Assembly: GCA_965153455.1 (NCBI GenBank)
Contig: OZ234499.1
Location: 1,798,001-1,862,000, forward strand
DNA length: 64,000 nucleotides
Direction: 5' to 3'
Source: Sphagnum compactum
Taxonomy: Eukaryota > Bryophyta > Sphagnopsida > Sphagnales
The position numbers were made by a program, and so were the translations under genes. Shown here one piece after another: positions 23,386-35,348 of this stretch. Each line of letters starts with the position of its first letter. The first letter of the stretch is position 1. The notes beneath the pieces are model-generated. The model searched no databases. It had not been told where the DNA came from and saw nothing but the letters and a program-made list of their open reading frames with translations.

Positions 23386-24600
23386 TCTTTCCCTAACCAT
23401 CGCGTTTTCTCTCTCTTCTTTCTATTGTAAGATGTCATGGGTCTCCCCTCTGCCAAAGGTCCATCTCTCTCCCTTGCCATCACATTTTTTCTCCCCTTTG
23501 TCAAACCTTTTTCTCTCTCCCTGGCCATCGCTCTCTCTCTCTCCTTTGCCGAACCTTTCTCTCTCTCCTTGCCATTGAAGCTTTCTCTATCCTATGATTG
23601 AAATTCTCTTTCTTTCTCTTTGGCATCGAGGCTTTTTTTTTCTCCTTAGTGTTGAATCTTTCTCTTTCCTTGGCATTGAAGCTTTTTGTCTCTTCTATTG
23701 TAGCACATCTCGAGGTGTGCACGTTATCCCTTCTATCGAATCTCCCCCTCTCTGGCCATCATTTTTTTTCTCTCTCTATGTGTTGGATTGCATCTTAGCG
23801 ATGCATCTTTCTTTCTCCCCTTTGTCGAATCTCCCTCTCTCTACCCCTCCACCAAATTTCCCTCTCTTTATCTAGCCATCGATTTTTTTTCTTTCTTCGC
23901 TTTCTCTCTTTCTTCTTTTTCTTTGGCCATTGCTCTTTCTCCTTGGGATCATTCTCTCTATCGTTGAAGCTTTCTCTCTCCTTAGGATTTCCCTTTCTCA
24001 CTAGGATCGTTCCCTTTGGTGTTGGAATTTTCTCTCCCTAACATCAAAAATCTCTCCCTCCTTGGGATCTCTTTCTCTTCCTAACATTGAAGTTCTCTCC
24101 CTCTTTCCCTGGCGTTGAAGCTTTCTTTCCTTCTCCCCTCTGCCAAATCTCCCTTTTTTTCTCTCCCTAGCATTGAAGTTCTATTAATTCTTTCTTTCTT
24201 TCTTTCTTTCTTTCTCCTTGGCATTGAAGTTCTATCGAATCTCCCTCTCTCCCTAGTGTTGAAACTCTCTCCCTCTTTCTCCCTAATGTTGAAGATTTCT
24301 TTCTCTCCCTTTTACCGAAACTCCCTCTCCTCTCCTTGGCGTTGAAGTTTTCTCTCTTTCTTCTACCAAATTAACGTATACGGGGGTGTGCACTCTCTCC
24401 CCTTTGTCGAATCTCCCTCTCTTTCTCCCTAGCATTGAAGTTATTTATCTTTCTCTTTTCTCTGTTACAATGCATCTAGGGGTGCGCTTTCCTTTCCCCC
24501 TATGTCGAAGTTCTCTTTCTCCCTCGCCACCATTCTTTTGCTCTCCCTAGGCTAGGGCTATCTCTCTTTCTCTCTTCCTTATGTCCAAGTTCTTTGAACT
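23386..24600. repeat. Pyrimidine-rich degenerate minisatellite field
   Basis: About 1.2 kb of the plus strand is almost all C and T, with recurring elements TCTCTCTCC, TTTCTCCCT and (G)GCATTGAAG(CT)TT. TTGAAG-type words recur every few tens of bases (23,574, 23,678, 23,965, 24,113, 24,172, 24,222, 24,343). A pure CTTT tract lies at 24,192-24,216. The frames here encode F/L/S-rich or, on the minus strand, E/K/R-rich strings that are composition artefacts. Confidence 0.6.
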
Positions 24601-25129
24601 CTAAGTTCTTTCCTTTTGTCGCTTGTATTTGCTGTATCTATCCAAACTTGAACTAAAGTTTTACTCTCTTCATTCAATCTTGGCTCTCCCAAGCTACACC
24701 CATTCATTATTTATTTTATTTTCCTAGCTTTCCCCCACATCCTGCTACAATCCCCCACCCCCACATCCTATTACAACTTGCAGCTTATTCATCAATGGGA
24801 GGCTAGGGTAGCCTTGCTAGAACATGGCCTTTTGCAAGCATCCTTACCTTTGCCCTTGCTCTAGCTTCTAATTATGCAGTTGTTGAAATGCCCAAGTTGA
24901 CGCCTTTGTACCCTAATGGATGTGCTCTGTAACTAGCTTGGAAATTATGGTGAAATCGATCACCTACTTCCCTAATTACAAGTGTTGATCAGGCTTAGTT
25001 GAAATTTGCTCTATGCTATTTTTCAACTAGCCTTTGAGCTACTCTGTCTGCAACATTTTGGGAATCTATTGCACACCTTTTCTTTGTTTCCTCCCTTTCC
25101 TTTCCCCTTTGTTCTTTTATTACTTTTAC

Positions 25130-25442
25130 GGGTGTGAACCTGGTGCATAATGCACCCGTCGAGCTCCCCCCTGCCCGGTCCTTCCCATTGCCCACTCCGG
25201 TTCTCTACCCCGTCGACCCCCCCCCCCCCCGTCCTTTGCATTTTCCACTCCGATTCTTTAACCCGTTGATCCCCCCCCCCGTTTCCCTGTTATATATAAT
25301 TAACTTCCCGCCCTGTGCTGGTCCCCCCTCGCCCAGGGGCTCGTGCTGCCCCCCCCCCCTGCCCCGTTACCAAGCCCTGTCACCCGCTGCTTCACCGGCC
25401 TCTCCCTCCTTCACCCCCCAGAACCCCCATCACAGACAGACG
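25130..25442. other. C-rich island with poly-C tracts
   Basis: An abrupt GC-rich block in AT-rich DNA, with C runs at about 25,217-25,230, 25,270-25,279 and 25,351-25,359. The minus strand therefore carries G runs that could form G-quadruplexes. A plus-strand frame through it (25,134-25,457) is Pro-rich low complexity and not a credible gene. The flanks change to AT-rich DNA within a few bases on the right (25,446). Confidence 0.45.
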
Positions 25443-25901
25443 GACTTACTGAATTAATATATATGATACAGTCTCCAAAATATGTTGATATAGAGATATT
25501 TTACTAAAATTAAAACTTATTAGTGACACCAAAATTATAACAAAATAAAATTTAAAAAAAAAATCATGTGAGCATAGCATTGAAGCCACATGAAACCCAA
25601 AGAAAAGGGAAAAAAAATAATTAACAATGCTTACTTTTGACATATGCTAGCCAATGCAATTCCAATAATTATTTTTTGGCTTTTCAATTGGGTAGATGGT
25701 TTTTTCAAGGTATGCATTCTTAATTTTGCATTATGCTTTAGTCTTTTTGTTTTTCCTTGATTTTATTTTTTGCCAAGCATTGATTGACACTTTCAATCAA
25801 CACTTCAAAGTCAATTATCAATGAGCTTGCATAATGTATTGTAAGACTTTGCATCAACTAAACAAATGTGTTTCCAACTTGTGTCACATCCTCAAATTTA
25901 C

Positions 25902-26745
25902 TTAAGGCAAGTCCAAACCTTGTGAAAAACATTTATCGAAGAATTCTTTCACACTATCTAAACCATATTCAAGAATCAACCAGACATGTTCCAATGTAAG
26001 ATCCTCTAATATATATGAATTTCCTTGCATCCTTGCTGGTGAGGAGAACGTAGCACTGAGAGAAGAAGAAGAAGAAGAGAAAGTGGAAAATGCCTTTTCT
26101 GGGAAGTTTGCAATAATTGATTTTACCTGAAGCTGGCAATGCAAGTCCTGTGACTCCTGCAATGCTCCCTTTAACTCAAGCTCCGGACTTTCACACCTGC
26201 TTGCTTCCAGCTTTGCCCTTTCTTCGCTCTGCACATCATGCTAACATCATGATGATCAGTTTCCAAATTTTCCCAACTCCATAGGGATACCAATACTGCT
26301 AATCCAACTTATAAACTGGATGTCATGTTTTTGCCATACTGAGTTCTTTATGTTGATGGATAGGCGCAACTCTATTTTACCTGCTGGAGTTCCAGCTTGA
26401 GGTCTGCAATAAGTCGAGCATTCTGCCTCTGTTCCTCTTCTACAACAACAACCTGAGCAGTCAAGTTCAGATCCACTTCCTTCGCACATGCCTCTGATTT
26501 CAGTTCTTCAACTACACCTTGCAGCTCACCCACCTGCTTGCTCAATGACCCCATGCACATGACCCACAATTTAGTATTTTCACTGTATAAGCGCCCATTT
26601 TTTTCTTTATTATCTTCAAAAGGAAACAGGAAGAAGAGTCGCAGAAAAGTCTGTACCTTTCCAATGCAACTTGGGACTGGAGACATGACGTGAGCTTACT
26701 CTGACACTCATCCAGCTTGGAGCAGTATCTGTCGACCTGCTCAAA
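25902..26745 (-). pseudogene. Coiled-coil protein gene fragment, three or four exons
   Basis: The minus strand shows exon-like blocks with good splice signals. Block 1, about 26,741-26,657 (RYCSKLDECQSKLTSCLQSQ), lies between a TTGAGCAG acceptor and a GTACAG donor. Block 2, about 26,573-26,382 (QVGELQGVVEELKSEACAKE, IADLKLELQQ), lies between a TATACAG acceptor and a GTAAAAT donor. Block 3, about 26,225-26,137 (EERAKLEASRCESPELELKG), has a TGTGCAG acceptor and a GTAAAAT donor. A last frame runs to a stop at 25,902 (EHVWLILEYGLDSVKEFFDK). The heptad-like Glu/Leu/Lys pattern indicates a coiled coil. No 5' start was found, so this is a 3' fragment, either captured or degraded. I do not know the parent gene. 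Confidence 0.45.
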
Positions 26746-26915
26746 ATTGAGAAAAAGAAAATTCTCTCAGAAAAATTCCACAATTTATACTACTATCAGT
26801 TGAATGACCCATTAAGTACAGGCTAAAGAATGTTTCTTCTTGTTGCTCTAATTCTCACCAACAACAGAATCCCACTGCAAAGTTTGTTGGCCAAGGCGTT
26901 TTTAGCAGCGTGGTG

Positions 26916-27123
26916 TTAGCTGGATCGATGCAGTATGCGAGCACAGACATCAGACAGTGGCGGGTAGTGGCCGTGGTTCGCTTCTTTGTCAGCTTGCAAG
27001 GCGGTCGCGCGATCTAACCTTGGTGCACCAGCAGAAGAAGAAGGATGGGAGATGTTGCTGAACAACCGGTAGGAAATGCAAAAGCCACCTTCAGCTCCGA
27101 CGCCGCAAGTCAGGGCGAGCAAG
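26916..27123 (-). other. GC-rich block between the HAD exon and coiled-coil fragment
   Basis: More GC-rich than its surroundings and open in one minus-strand frame from 27,194. That frame overlaps the HAD frame and shows no domain. It probably belongs to the same captured or leftover genic DNA, perhaps the 5' region of the coiled-coil gene. Confidence 0.25.
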
Positions 27124-27444
27124 TCAGGGACTCCACTCTGCAATCTCATGCAGAATGTCGATGGGTGAGCCAGAAACAATCCGAGGATGGTCATCTCCTA
27201 ACACCCTGCTATACATGGAGGCGAAATCAATGGTAAGCACCGTCAGAGTCCCATCCATGTCGAACATTACTCCTTGTAGCGTGCGTTGCTGCTGCTGCTG
27301 CTGATGCTGGTGGGAGACCGCTACTACTGCTGCTCCTCCTACTGCGGCTACGGCTGTTACTGCTATGCTGTCGCTACTGTTGGCCATAGCTGAAGACGGT
27401 GACGATTGCACCAGTGTTCTCAAAACTATCCCGCACAACAACAT
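27124..27444 (-). pseudogene. Isolated first exon of a HAD-superfamily hydrolase
   Basis: The frame begins with an Ala/Val-rich stretch and a poly-Gln run, then RTLQGVMFDMDGTLT, which contains HAD motif I (DxDGT with both aspartates). VTIDFASMY-like sequence and DILHEIAEWSP follow, then a stop. The DMDGTLT...IDF...MY...DIL..I..WSP arrangement matches the plant organellar/cytosolic HAD-like hydrolase family related to Arabidopsis At2g33255. Family members are about 240-260 aa; only the first ~60 residues of the enzyme are here. HAD motifs II-IV and their exons are missing and no splice donor is evident after WSP. A natural start is the Met at about 27,387 (MANSSDS). This is a gene fragment, not an enzyme gene. 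Confidence 0.65.
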
Positions 27445-27726
27445 CCCTGGTGCTTCTGTTTAATACTACTACTACTACTACCACCACTTTCTCTGCACTC
27501 CATGGCTTTCTCTCTTGCTTCTTTCTCCCATTCCCTTCCTTCTACATGACACATGCAGTGCACCCATTGACACACAATTCACCAGCAGAAGAAGAAGAAG
27601 AGGCGCAAGAGCGAGTAAAGCAACAGGGCAGAACCACACGTTCTGAATGTGGACACAGTAGCCCCAACTATTTGTTTCTTTGGAGGCAAGCGATAACCTT
27701 AGTGAGTAGCACCGGTGGCCGTCATC

Positions 27727-27790
27727 AGGACGGATGAGGGGACGGATGATGGGACGGATGACGACGGATGACGGGACGGATGGATGGAAA
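27727..27790. repeat. GGACGGATGA short tandem repeat
   Basis: Six imperfect units of (G)GACGGATGA/GG. The same words (GATGATGGGACGGATGGATGG) form the end of the composite repeat at 48,125, which suggests a shared mobile sequence. Confidence 0.6.
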
Positions 27791-27849
27791 GGACGACCAC
27801 CGCAAGCGGATAAAACCAAGGATATTATATAAGTATATTGGACACCCGT

Positions 27850-28150
27850 AAAATTTAGCTACTAAGTTTAACCATTAGTTTAAATCTATGAATTTAGCTA
27901 CTAAGTTTAACTATTAATTTAAGTCGTTAAATTTAGCTACTAAGTTTAACCATTAGTTTAAATCAATGAATTTAGTTACTAAGTTTAACTATTAATTTAA
28001 GTCGTTAAATTTAGCTACTAAGTTTAACCATTAGTTTAAATCGATGAATTTAGCTAATTTAGTCACTAAGTTTAATCATTAGTTTAAGTCGTTAAATTTA
28101 GTCATTAGGTTTAATCATTAGTTTAAGTCCTTGAATTTAAACATTAGTTG
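27850..28150. repeat. ~39-bp AT-rich tandem repeat
   Basis: About seven to eight units of AATTTAGCTACTAAGTTTAA-(C/T)(C/T)ATTA(G/A)TTTAA(A/G)TC. Two unit types (ACCATTAGTTTAAATC and ACTATTAATTTAAGTC) alternate in the first half, giving a ~78-bp higher-order period that breaks down after about 28,050. Confidence 0.75.
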
Positions 28151-28159
28151 TCACTTAGT

Positions 28160-29042
28160 TTAGCCATTATGTTTAATGATATGAAATGAACATGTGAAAT
28201 GAACAACTTGTGAAAAATTGAACACCTTTGACGGTGTAGTCCATTAGTAAGACTTGGTTTATCATTGTGAAAGTTTGGGGTTTAATTCCTTGTACTTACA
28301 ACCTATATGCATGCTTAGAAAGCTAAGATAGGTAAATTAGACTAAGGTATTTCGATGAGGTTAGGTTAGGTTATGTAGGCTAAGTTAACACCTACTTACA
28401 TGAATGCCTTTTTTCAACCTACCTAAACCTATTTACTACCTACCTACCTATTAATTTTTAAATTAATAATCCAAAAAATAATCTTAATTTAAATATATAA
28501 TTGACCCATTCAAATAGTCAATCATTTCGTCAATCACTCTGCCAGTCAAAATGACAAAGTCCAATTTGATTGCCTAGTCACGCAGGACATGGTCAAAATG
28601 ACTTGTCTAGATTAATAAATTGATTTTTTTCTACGCCTGTCACTATTGGATATTTTTTTACTAAAAAACCCAATCGAAAAAACCATGAATTGTAGTAATG
28701 CACATTGATATAGTTCATATTCAAATTGTTAAGTTGTCATTATGTTTCTACTTCCACAAACTTCTATCACCAATGAACGACAAGGCACTAACTACCAAGC
28801 AGCCACTTGTTTGAATGTACTTTGGTGTCATGATAAGGTGAGTGCAATGGAGTCTCTACAAAGAATTGACAGATTTTTGATTACTTATGAATGCAGATTT
28901 CAATTGGATTCCAAAAGTGATGATAACATGCATTATTGACATGACTCATCTTGGCATTGAAATGGAAATGAATTTCCATGAATTGCAAGGGATTGTCAAC
29001 CTGAATTGCTTTGCTTTGTTGAGTGTTTTTGAATCTATTTCT
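28160..29042. other. Intergenic DNA, no gene seen
   Basis: AT-rich, with a CCTA-rich stretch at about 28,380-28,450 (CTACCTACCTACC) like those at 51.6 kb and, on the other strand, 59.3 kb. No gene was supported. Confidence 0.35.
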
Positions 29043-29449
29043 TTTGAAAACCCTTTCCATCAGTTCATGAAAGAATTGTAAAATTGGACCTCCTTAACTA
29101 GGCCCTTTAGCTGCATGGAAAAGTAACAGATTCTTCTAGATGTGGCACAGGGTTTCCAACTCTTTTATAACTTGAGAATGGCTATTGAAACTGCAAAGAT
29201 TGGGTCAGATTGAAGAGACAATTGCTGATGTGGGGATGGAGCATGAAAAAAATGGGTTGAAGGTACCAACTGTGTTGATGCCAGTTTATGTGATGAATGT
29301 TGGAGCTCCTACACCAGCCCACAAGTACACGAACAATGAATTAGACATGAGGCAGTAAACAAGCAAAAAATAATATTCATAACTCAAGTCAAACCAAGAG
29401 GATCAGAAACTTTTCAAAACAAAAGAGCAATAGGTCACAAGAAAATGAA

Positions 29450-32400
29450 ATGAATTTAGGAGCAAGAATCTTACTTGCTTGCAGCCTACTGTTTGGCTTG
29501 AGGGCACCAACCTTCAACGCTGGATCAAGATCTACAATCTGCTATTGCATTGTTTCTGCATCACACAATTGACATCATATGTCAAGAAACCTGAAGTGTG
29601 GACTGACCAGCAAAAAATACTAAACTTTTTCCTGCCAGGATTATTATTTCACATAGCATTTTCAACTCACCCAACTAACAATCCATAACACAAAACACCA
29701 TGTTTCAACATTTTCAATCATACAAACACAACATGAAGAAAACAAACAACAGACCTGTTGTGCATGAAACATCTGAAGTTGGGCAGCCTGGTCCTTCAGC
29801 TGATGAATATGTTGCTATGGTTACCTTTGCTGCGAAAGCTGGTGGTGCTACAATTGCTGTTCACAAAGAAACTCAAAAAGATTCCTCAACAATTCCACAA
29901 AGAACCCAGGCATATTGACTAACTACAAACACTTGCACATGCCTGACAATTAAACATGAATTTAACGTTGAAATTAGGACCAAGACAATCTCACAACAAA
30001 TAACCCTTGTTGAACATTGGATAAGTAGTATCAACCCTAGGCACTCAAACGATCCCCAATATTGTATGCAACACCATCCTCAAACTTCCCCTAACATTCC
30101 CAATACCTGCAACAGTTAATAAAACCAAACTTTAAATGCACTTACTTGTTTTACCTTACCAAGTCCATGGTTTTGCATGAGCTTAGTTTTGTTGTTGCAC
30201 CTGCTGTGCTTGTAATAGCTATTGTTTACTGCTCTTGCCATGTGTTGTTGCTTTAATGCACACCATGTATGAACCATGCCTCTAACCATTGCCACTACCA
30301 CCACTTTGTTGCAGTTCCCCGCTTTGTTGTAATAGATTAGCAGCTATTTAGCAGAAAAGTATCAACTTCATTCTTTGCATTGCTCCCTCCACCAGGTTGC
30401 AAACTACTAACCACATCAAACTGAAATATGTTCACCATCTGAATCTGCTACAAAAAGAATGAAAAAGAAGGTAAGCAATGCAAAATTGAAATTTCGAGCT
30501 CAGCAGGGGTTCTATTTATGTAGGGCTGCCACCATTGTACAAGAGCATAAAGAATATATCATGAACAATAGAGATACTTACCCCATTCTGTTATAATGTA
30601 GTCACACTACTTTTCCTTTGAGAACTGGTCTTGTTACATGGAAATGGGATATCCAGAACAATCTGTGACATAGGTGCATTAGTAGTTTGCATTGTGGCCA
30701 CTCCAAGTCTCTGTTGCAAACTCAACATTACACATTGTAAGGATGTGCAAGAAAATTGCTGGTGAGCAAAGGCATGTTTCTTGTGGTCTAGGATGCAATA
30801 AGCAGTTGCCAATCTTGGTTCCCTTGTTGTGTTTTGTGGCAAAGTTTATTACTACTATTGGAGGAAAATTGCCCTCCTTGGTGATGGCTTGAGATGACAA
30901 TGGTGATTTGATAATCACCAAACAATCAAAGGTAATCAACACAATATGTAATCAAAAGTTCATTGATCTTCAAACAAGGTACCAAACAAATGATACACAC
31001 CATTTGCAGTTGCTCTTATTGTTGTTGTGGCTGCAATTTTGAAATTTTTTTGGCAAGTTTCTTGTATCTGATTGTTGGTCAGGTGCTGCTTGTGACTGTC
31101 CTCAGTCCACAGGTGTTGGCTGGGACTGGTTTGACCTTGCAGGTCTCCATGATAATGATGGCTGTTGGGGTTGCCATTGTTTTTTGACTGTTTCCATGAT
31201 GCTCACGATCTGCTTTTCAAAGCCTTCCATGTTATCTAGGTTGAAATATTCTTCAGGCACTCCCTCCTTTGGCACTCCTCAGGCATTGGTTGGGACCATA
31301 AAATCATTTGAAGCTGCAACATTCAATTACATCATTTCACATGAATACAATGGGGATGTCAAACTACTGCAGGCACAATACAAGCTACTATCCTACACCA
31401 CAAAAACAGGTGAACCCAATCCACTTGCTTCTTTACAACCCCACCTTAGTCTAGACAATGTTGAACTGGTCCCAAAGGCTGGATGATGCAAAATGTGCTC
31501 AGGAATCACCAAATATTGCCATTTGCAGGAATAATGCATTCAATGCATTTGTGAACTATCATATGTAGGGCAATTTTATCATTCACAATCAAGGGAAAAT
31601 TTTGATAACCATTATCATCAATTTACCAAGCATGAATGGGAAAAAAATAAGACAACACCACCATGCTATGCCTACCTGGCTGTATTACTCAATTTTGTTG
31701 TTGGTCTATGAGCCAAGCAAATGTTGTAACCACGCCAGTCTGAACATAATCTTGTACTGCAGCTCACCTTCCCCTCCTCCCACCAATAAATTTAGCAACT
31801 CAGATATGTTTCATCCACACCAACTTATGCGAAGTGGTAGGCTGAAATTAGCACCACGTTGTTGTACAGGTCGTAATATATTTGATCGGTGTGGGAGTGA
31901 TTAGAACTCTTCAAACAATTAGGCAGATTGCTTTCATGAGCATTAAAGTCACACCCAAGGTGCTCAATGACCAGAAACTGTCACCCACAAAGCATATATC
32001 AAAGTATAAGATCAATTATTAACCCACTTAATAAGCATACTTCTTAGCCTTCTATACTTCTTAATACTAAATCATAGAGCACACTTTCATAATAGGAATC
32101 ACTGCTCAAGCAAGCAAAGAAGGCTAATTGGCAATGAACATTGGATTAATTGTTGTATGATTTACTAACGTGCCATCATCCCTCTTGGATTGCTCTCATG
32201 ACTCTACTTCAATTTCAAGGTCAAATTTGAAATCCCAATCATCCCATCATATGCACAAAAAATTGCAATATCTACATTCAATACTTATCACAAGTTTGGA
32301 AAGATAGACAGCTAAATTTTAAGTTTTTCTTCAGGAGATTCTTGAAGGGTAAATGCAAGAAACTAGATACACCACAATATAAAGAAAAGCAAGACTAAGG

Positions 32401-32580
32401 TTCTCCAATCATAGTGCAAACCTGTAAGAATTTCTAGGTGGAAGTGGCTCAAATTTGGCACTTCATGATTGGTCTCGTACGTGCATAGCTGATCAATAAA
32501 ATTTTGTTTTGCTTTTGAATACTCCAAATCCACAAAACCTTGCTTCAACTCCAACCCCATGTTCAAAAATCCAACACCTT
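29450..32580 (-). pseudogene. Decayed Gln-rich exon-like region (copy B)
   Basis: Counterpart of 4,400-7,490. Minus-strand blocks include QIVDLDPALKVGALKPNSR (about 29,480-29,550), QAQQVQQQ (about 30,205), an ORF at 30,842-30,591 containing LQQRLGVATMQ, and a block at 32,566-32,363 (LELKQGFVDLEYSKAKQ). Stops and frame changes differ from those of A. On the plus strand, 29,700-29,918 is open and its homologue in A (about 4,720-4,870) shares KTNN(R/K)PVVH and QPGPSA, but that frame is broken in A. The original product is unknown. Confidence 0.3.
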
Positions 32581-32781
32581 GTCCACAAGAAAATACATTG
32601 GAGGAAATTCGAAGAATTGTTGCAAGAAAGTTGCAATGTCAATTTTAATGTCACCAGGAAATGTAATGGCATTGTATTCCCTCCAGTGCTATATAATTCT
32701 ATAGCTTTTTAATTTAGGTGAATGCATTTAGCATATCAAACTAATTCTTAATGACATAGCAACTTCTACACGGTGAAATCT

Positions 32782-34797
32782 CTAAATATCACTAGAGCTT
32801 ACATTAGAAGAGCCACTAACAGTTGGATCTCTTTCAATCACACCTACTCGCATTAGATCACAACTCTCATTTTCCCTTAAAGTTTGTAATTTGTAAAGAT
32901 GTGTCCATTCATGGTTCACATACAATTTCACTTCATATCGTTGCTCAATCTCCATCAACTTTGTCCTGGGTTTCTTTGATTTGGTCATTCCAAGGATTCT
33001 AGTATGGAATTGGTTTCCTGTGAATGTTGCTTCATATGTCAACTTGCAAGCATTTCGTCTAGCTCGAAATGTGTACAATGAAGCCACAGAGTTGTTTAAT
33101 TGGTCCCATGTCCCTTCAATTCTAGGACATACTGTTGAGCATAAACCATATCTCAAATACAAATTTCGCTTTTGTTCATCAATGACATTCAAATCTGTAG
33201 GATAAATGGGAAAATCAAAATCAAAGGACAAGCATGGTTTAATACCAATTTTAGTCCGTTTTGTTGGGACAAATCCACCAAGGATTTGTTGATTTGTAAT
33301 CTCCACTGCACTTTCAGTCACTAATGATTTTTTCTTCGTAGATTTTGACACACCAAGTGTCCCTTTTGCTACTGGAATCCCTGCTTGTACTTGAAAAGTG
33401 AATTGACATGGCCCTGAATCCAATTGGGAATTCACCCTTTCAGTGTGCTTTTGCACTTCTTCAAGTGCTTCAAGCACTTTCTCATTGTGTTGGAGTTTTG
33501 CAGCACCAGCATCAGAACACTCCAAAGTTACATTGAGCAGTGTTTGAAACCAACCAAAAGAATCCTTTTGATTCCGTTTTGGTATTGCATTGCTTAAGTC
33601 AAAACATGTGGAAATGCTTGTCACCAAGTTTTTGTTCCCATCTTTGGTCCTCAAAAATTTGAAACACAAGCGTGGTTCAATGTAAGCCTCTTTTAGGTCT
33701 TCATGTGAATCAAAATCCGAAGGGAAAACCCAACGCCCTCCATGATTGGGAAGGACATTCACAATTGAACAATCTCCCAAACTCAAATTAGAAGATAGAG
33801 ATTCACCATCATTAGCTTCACCATCACCATCATCATTGTTGTCATCTCCTTCACCATGATTATTCTCATCATGTCCACCATTGCCATTTTGCCTTGATGC
33901 ACCTTGGTCGCCTTCATGATGTCCTTCACCAGAACCATTTGTATTTCCACTTCTTGGAATCAAATTCCACAAGAATCCCATAAGGTTGTTCAACAATTGG
34001 GTTTGACCGATCATGATGACCTTTTCAGAAGAATTGCAATATTCAGAACCTTCTTGCGCAACATTGAATTCAACACTTGGCCATGTTGAATATGAACCTT
34101 TTGTTGTCATTGAAGGGTCATGATTTTGTGGTTTACTGGTTTTGTCACACACCTGTCCTTTCATAAAAAAAATGACAATCAATTTGAGCAAAAGAACTTC
34201 CCCACATGCTGATAATGTACCCAACACATCATCTCGACAAATGTCTTCAGATGTTTGCATAGGGTCCAATTTTGTTGTGATAATATTGGAATCATGTGGC
34301 AGGTACATGATGATTGGCTCGTGGAATGAACTTCCATTAGTAAAAGCTTCTGTCCATAATTGAAGCCATTCATCCTCTTCAATTGCTTCCACAAAGACTT
34401 CATTTCTTCGAGTCCAATAGACTGTTGCAAAATCCAATCCCACCCCCACAGTACTAGCCATGCCACATGCATTCGCAAACAAAAATTGTATTTGTTGTTC
34501 ATCAGCTTGAATCCTTGCTGCAACAATGATCCCCCTTGGGTTTTGTTGGCTAATCTTTTCCAAAACCTGAAGTATGGCCCTGCTGTCATGAACTCCAACA
34601 TCAGCTTGTTGGTAGATTCTTGGCAATTGTTTGATCCTCAAGAGTTTGGTGATGGAGTTGCATGCTTGATGAAACAAGTCCAAGATGTGAGTTGTGGACA
34701 ATTCAATTGTTGTTGCCATGTTGATTCGATCACCCACAACTTGAGACTTCATATTGTTGTCTTGGACATCAATGGAAGAAGACGTGTTGATAGTCAA
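32782..34797 (-). CDS. Exon 3 of LRR gene B: unknown ~655-675 aa C-terminal protein part
   Basis: Paralogue of 7,634-9,643 along its whole length. The globular N-terminal part (RGIIVAARIQADEQQIQFLF, GVGLDFATVYWTRRNEVFVE), the Gly/Asn/Asp linker (about residues 285-325) and the beta-rich C-terminal part (FQVQAGIPVAKG, ILGGFVPTKRT, IEGTWDQLNNSV) are all kept. No frame break occurs, which argues for function. The frame has no ATG at the position used in A; the first in-frame ATG is MKSQVVGD (about 34,752). That favours splicing from exon 2, with acceptor at 34,806 (675 codons) or 34,746 (655 codons), both phase 0. I do not recognise the domain; no enzyme motif was seen. Confidence 0.78.
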   Translation of the reverse strand: MTINTSSSIDVQDNNMKSQVVGDRINMATTIELSTTHILDLFHQACNSITKLLRIKQLPRIYQQADVGVHDSRAILQVLEKISQQNPRGIIVAARIQADEQQIQFLFANACGMASTVGVGLDFATVYWTRRNEVFVEAIEEDEWLQLWTEAFTNGSSFHEPIIMYLPHDSNIITTKLDPMQTSEDICRDDVLGTLSACGEVLLLKLIVIFFMKGQVCDKTSKPQNHDPSMTTKGSYSTWPSVEFNVAQEGSEYCNSSEKVIMIGQTQLLNNLMGFLWNLIPRSGNTNGSGEGHHEGDQGASRQNGNGGHDENNHGEGDDNNDDGDGEANDGESLSSNLSLGDCSIVNVLPNHGGRWVFPSDFDSHEDLKEAYIEPRLCFKFLRTKDGNKNLVTSISTCFDLSNAIPKRNQKDSFGWFQTLLNVTLECSDAGAAKLQHNEKVLEALEEVQKHTERVNSQLDSGPCQFTFQVQAGIPVAKGTLGVSKSTKKKSLVTESAVEITNQQILGGFVPTKRTKIGIKPCLSFDFDFPIYPTDLNVIDEQKRNLYLRYGLCSTVCPRIEGTWDQLNNSVASLYTFRARRNACKLTYEATFTGNQFHTRILGMTKSKKPRTKLMEIEQRYEVKLYVNHEWTHLYKLQTLRENESCDLMRVGVIERDPTVSGSSNVSSSDI

Positions 34798-35348
34798 TGT
34801 AATACACTCCTATATCAACCCAATTTTGAACCAAATATGTGACATAAAAACATGCACATCACACCCAATCTCAAATTCTTACAATGTTCCATCAATTGTT
34901 TTCATAACTAATCACCAAGTGTTTTGTAAACTATTCAACTTTATATAACTTCCATGGTCATCTTTCTATTTTTGATATTTATAAGTTATAGCCACAAATA
35001 AACCAATGGCCATTATCAACTACCATCTAAAAAATAACTATATGTGATCAATGTGATCAATAAGGATCTTTTCACAAGACAACCATGTTAACTCATACAT
35101 CACATGTTTCACACTAAAGGGATGAATCAACCATTGCCATGACAGAATGCATACATTCTTTTACATTAGTTTTGGTGTTTGAAAACTTGTAAATGCTCAA
35201 TTACAACTAACTAGAAACCAACATTCATGATGAACCCAATCCTAAGTTTCAAAGCAAAACATGTCGCCTTTTGACAGGAAGTGCATCCTAAAAATGCAAT
35301 TTCATTATCAAAAAAAATTTGATAGGGATTTTGGTTTGTTGCACTCAC

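Noticed and set aside
25134-25457. 107-codon Pro-rich plus-strand frame
   Set aside because: It is dictated by the poly-C composition; no domain or homologue was recognised.
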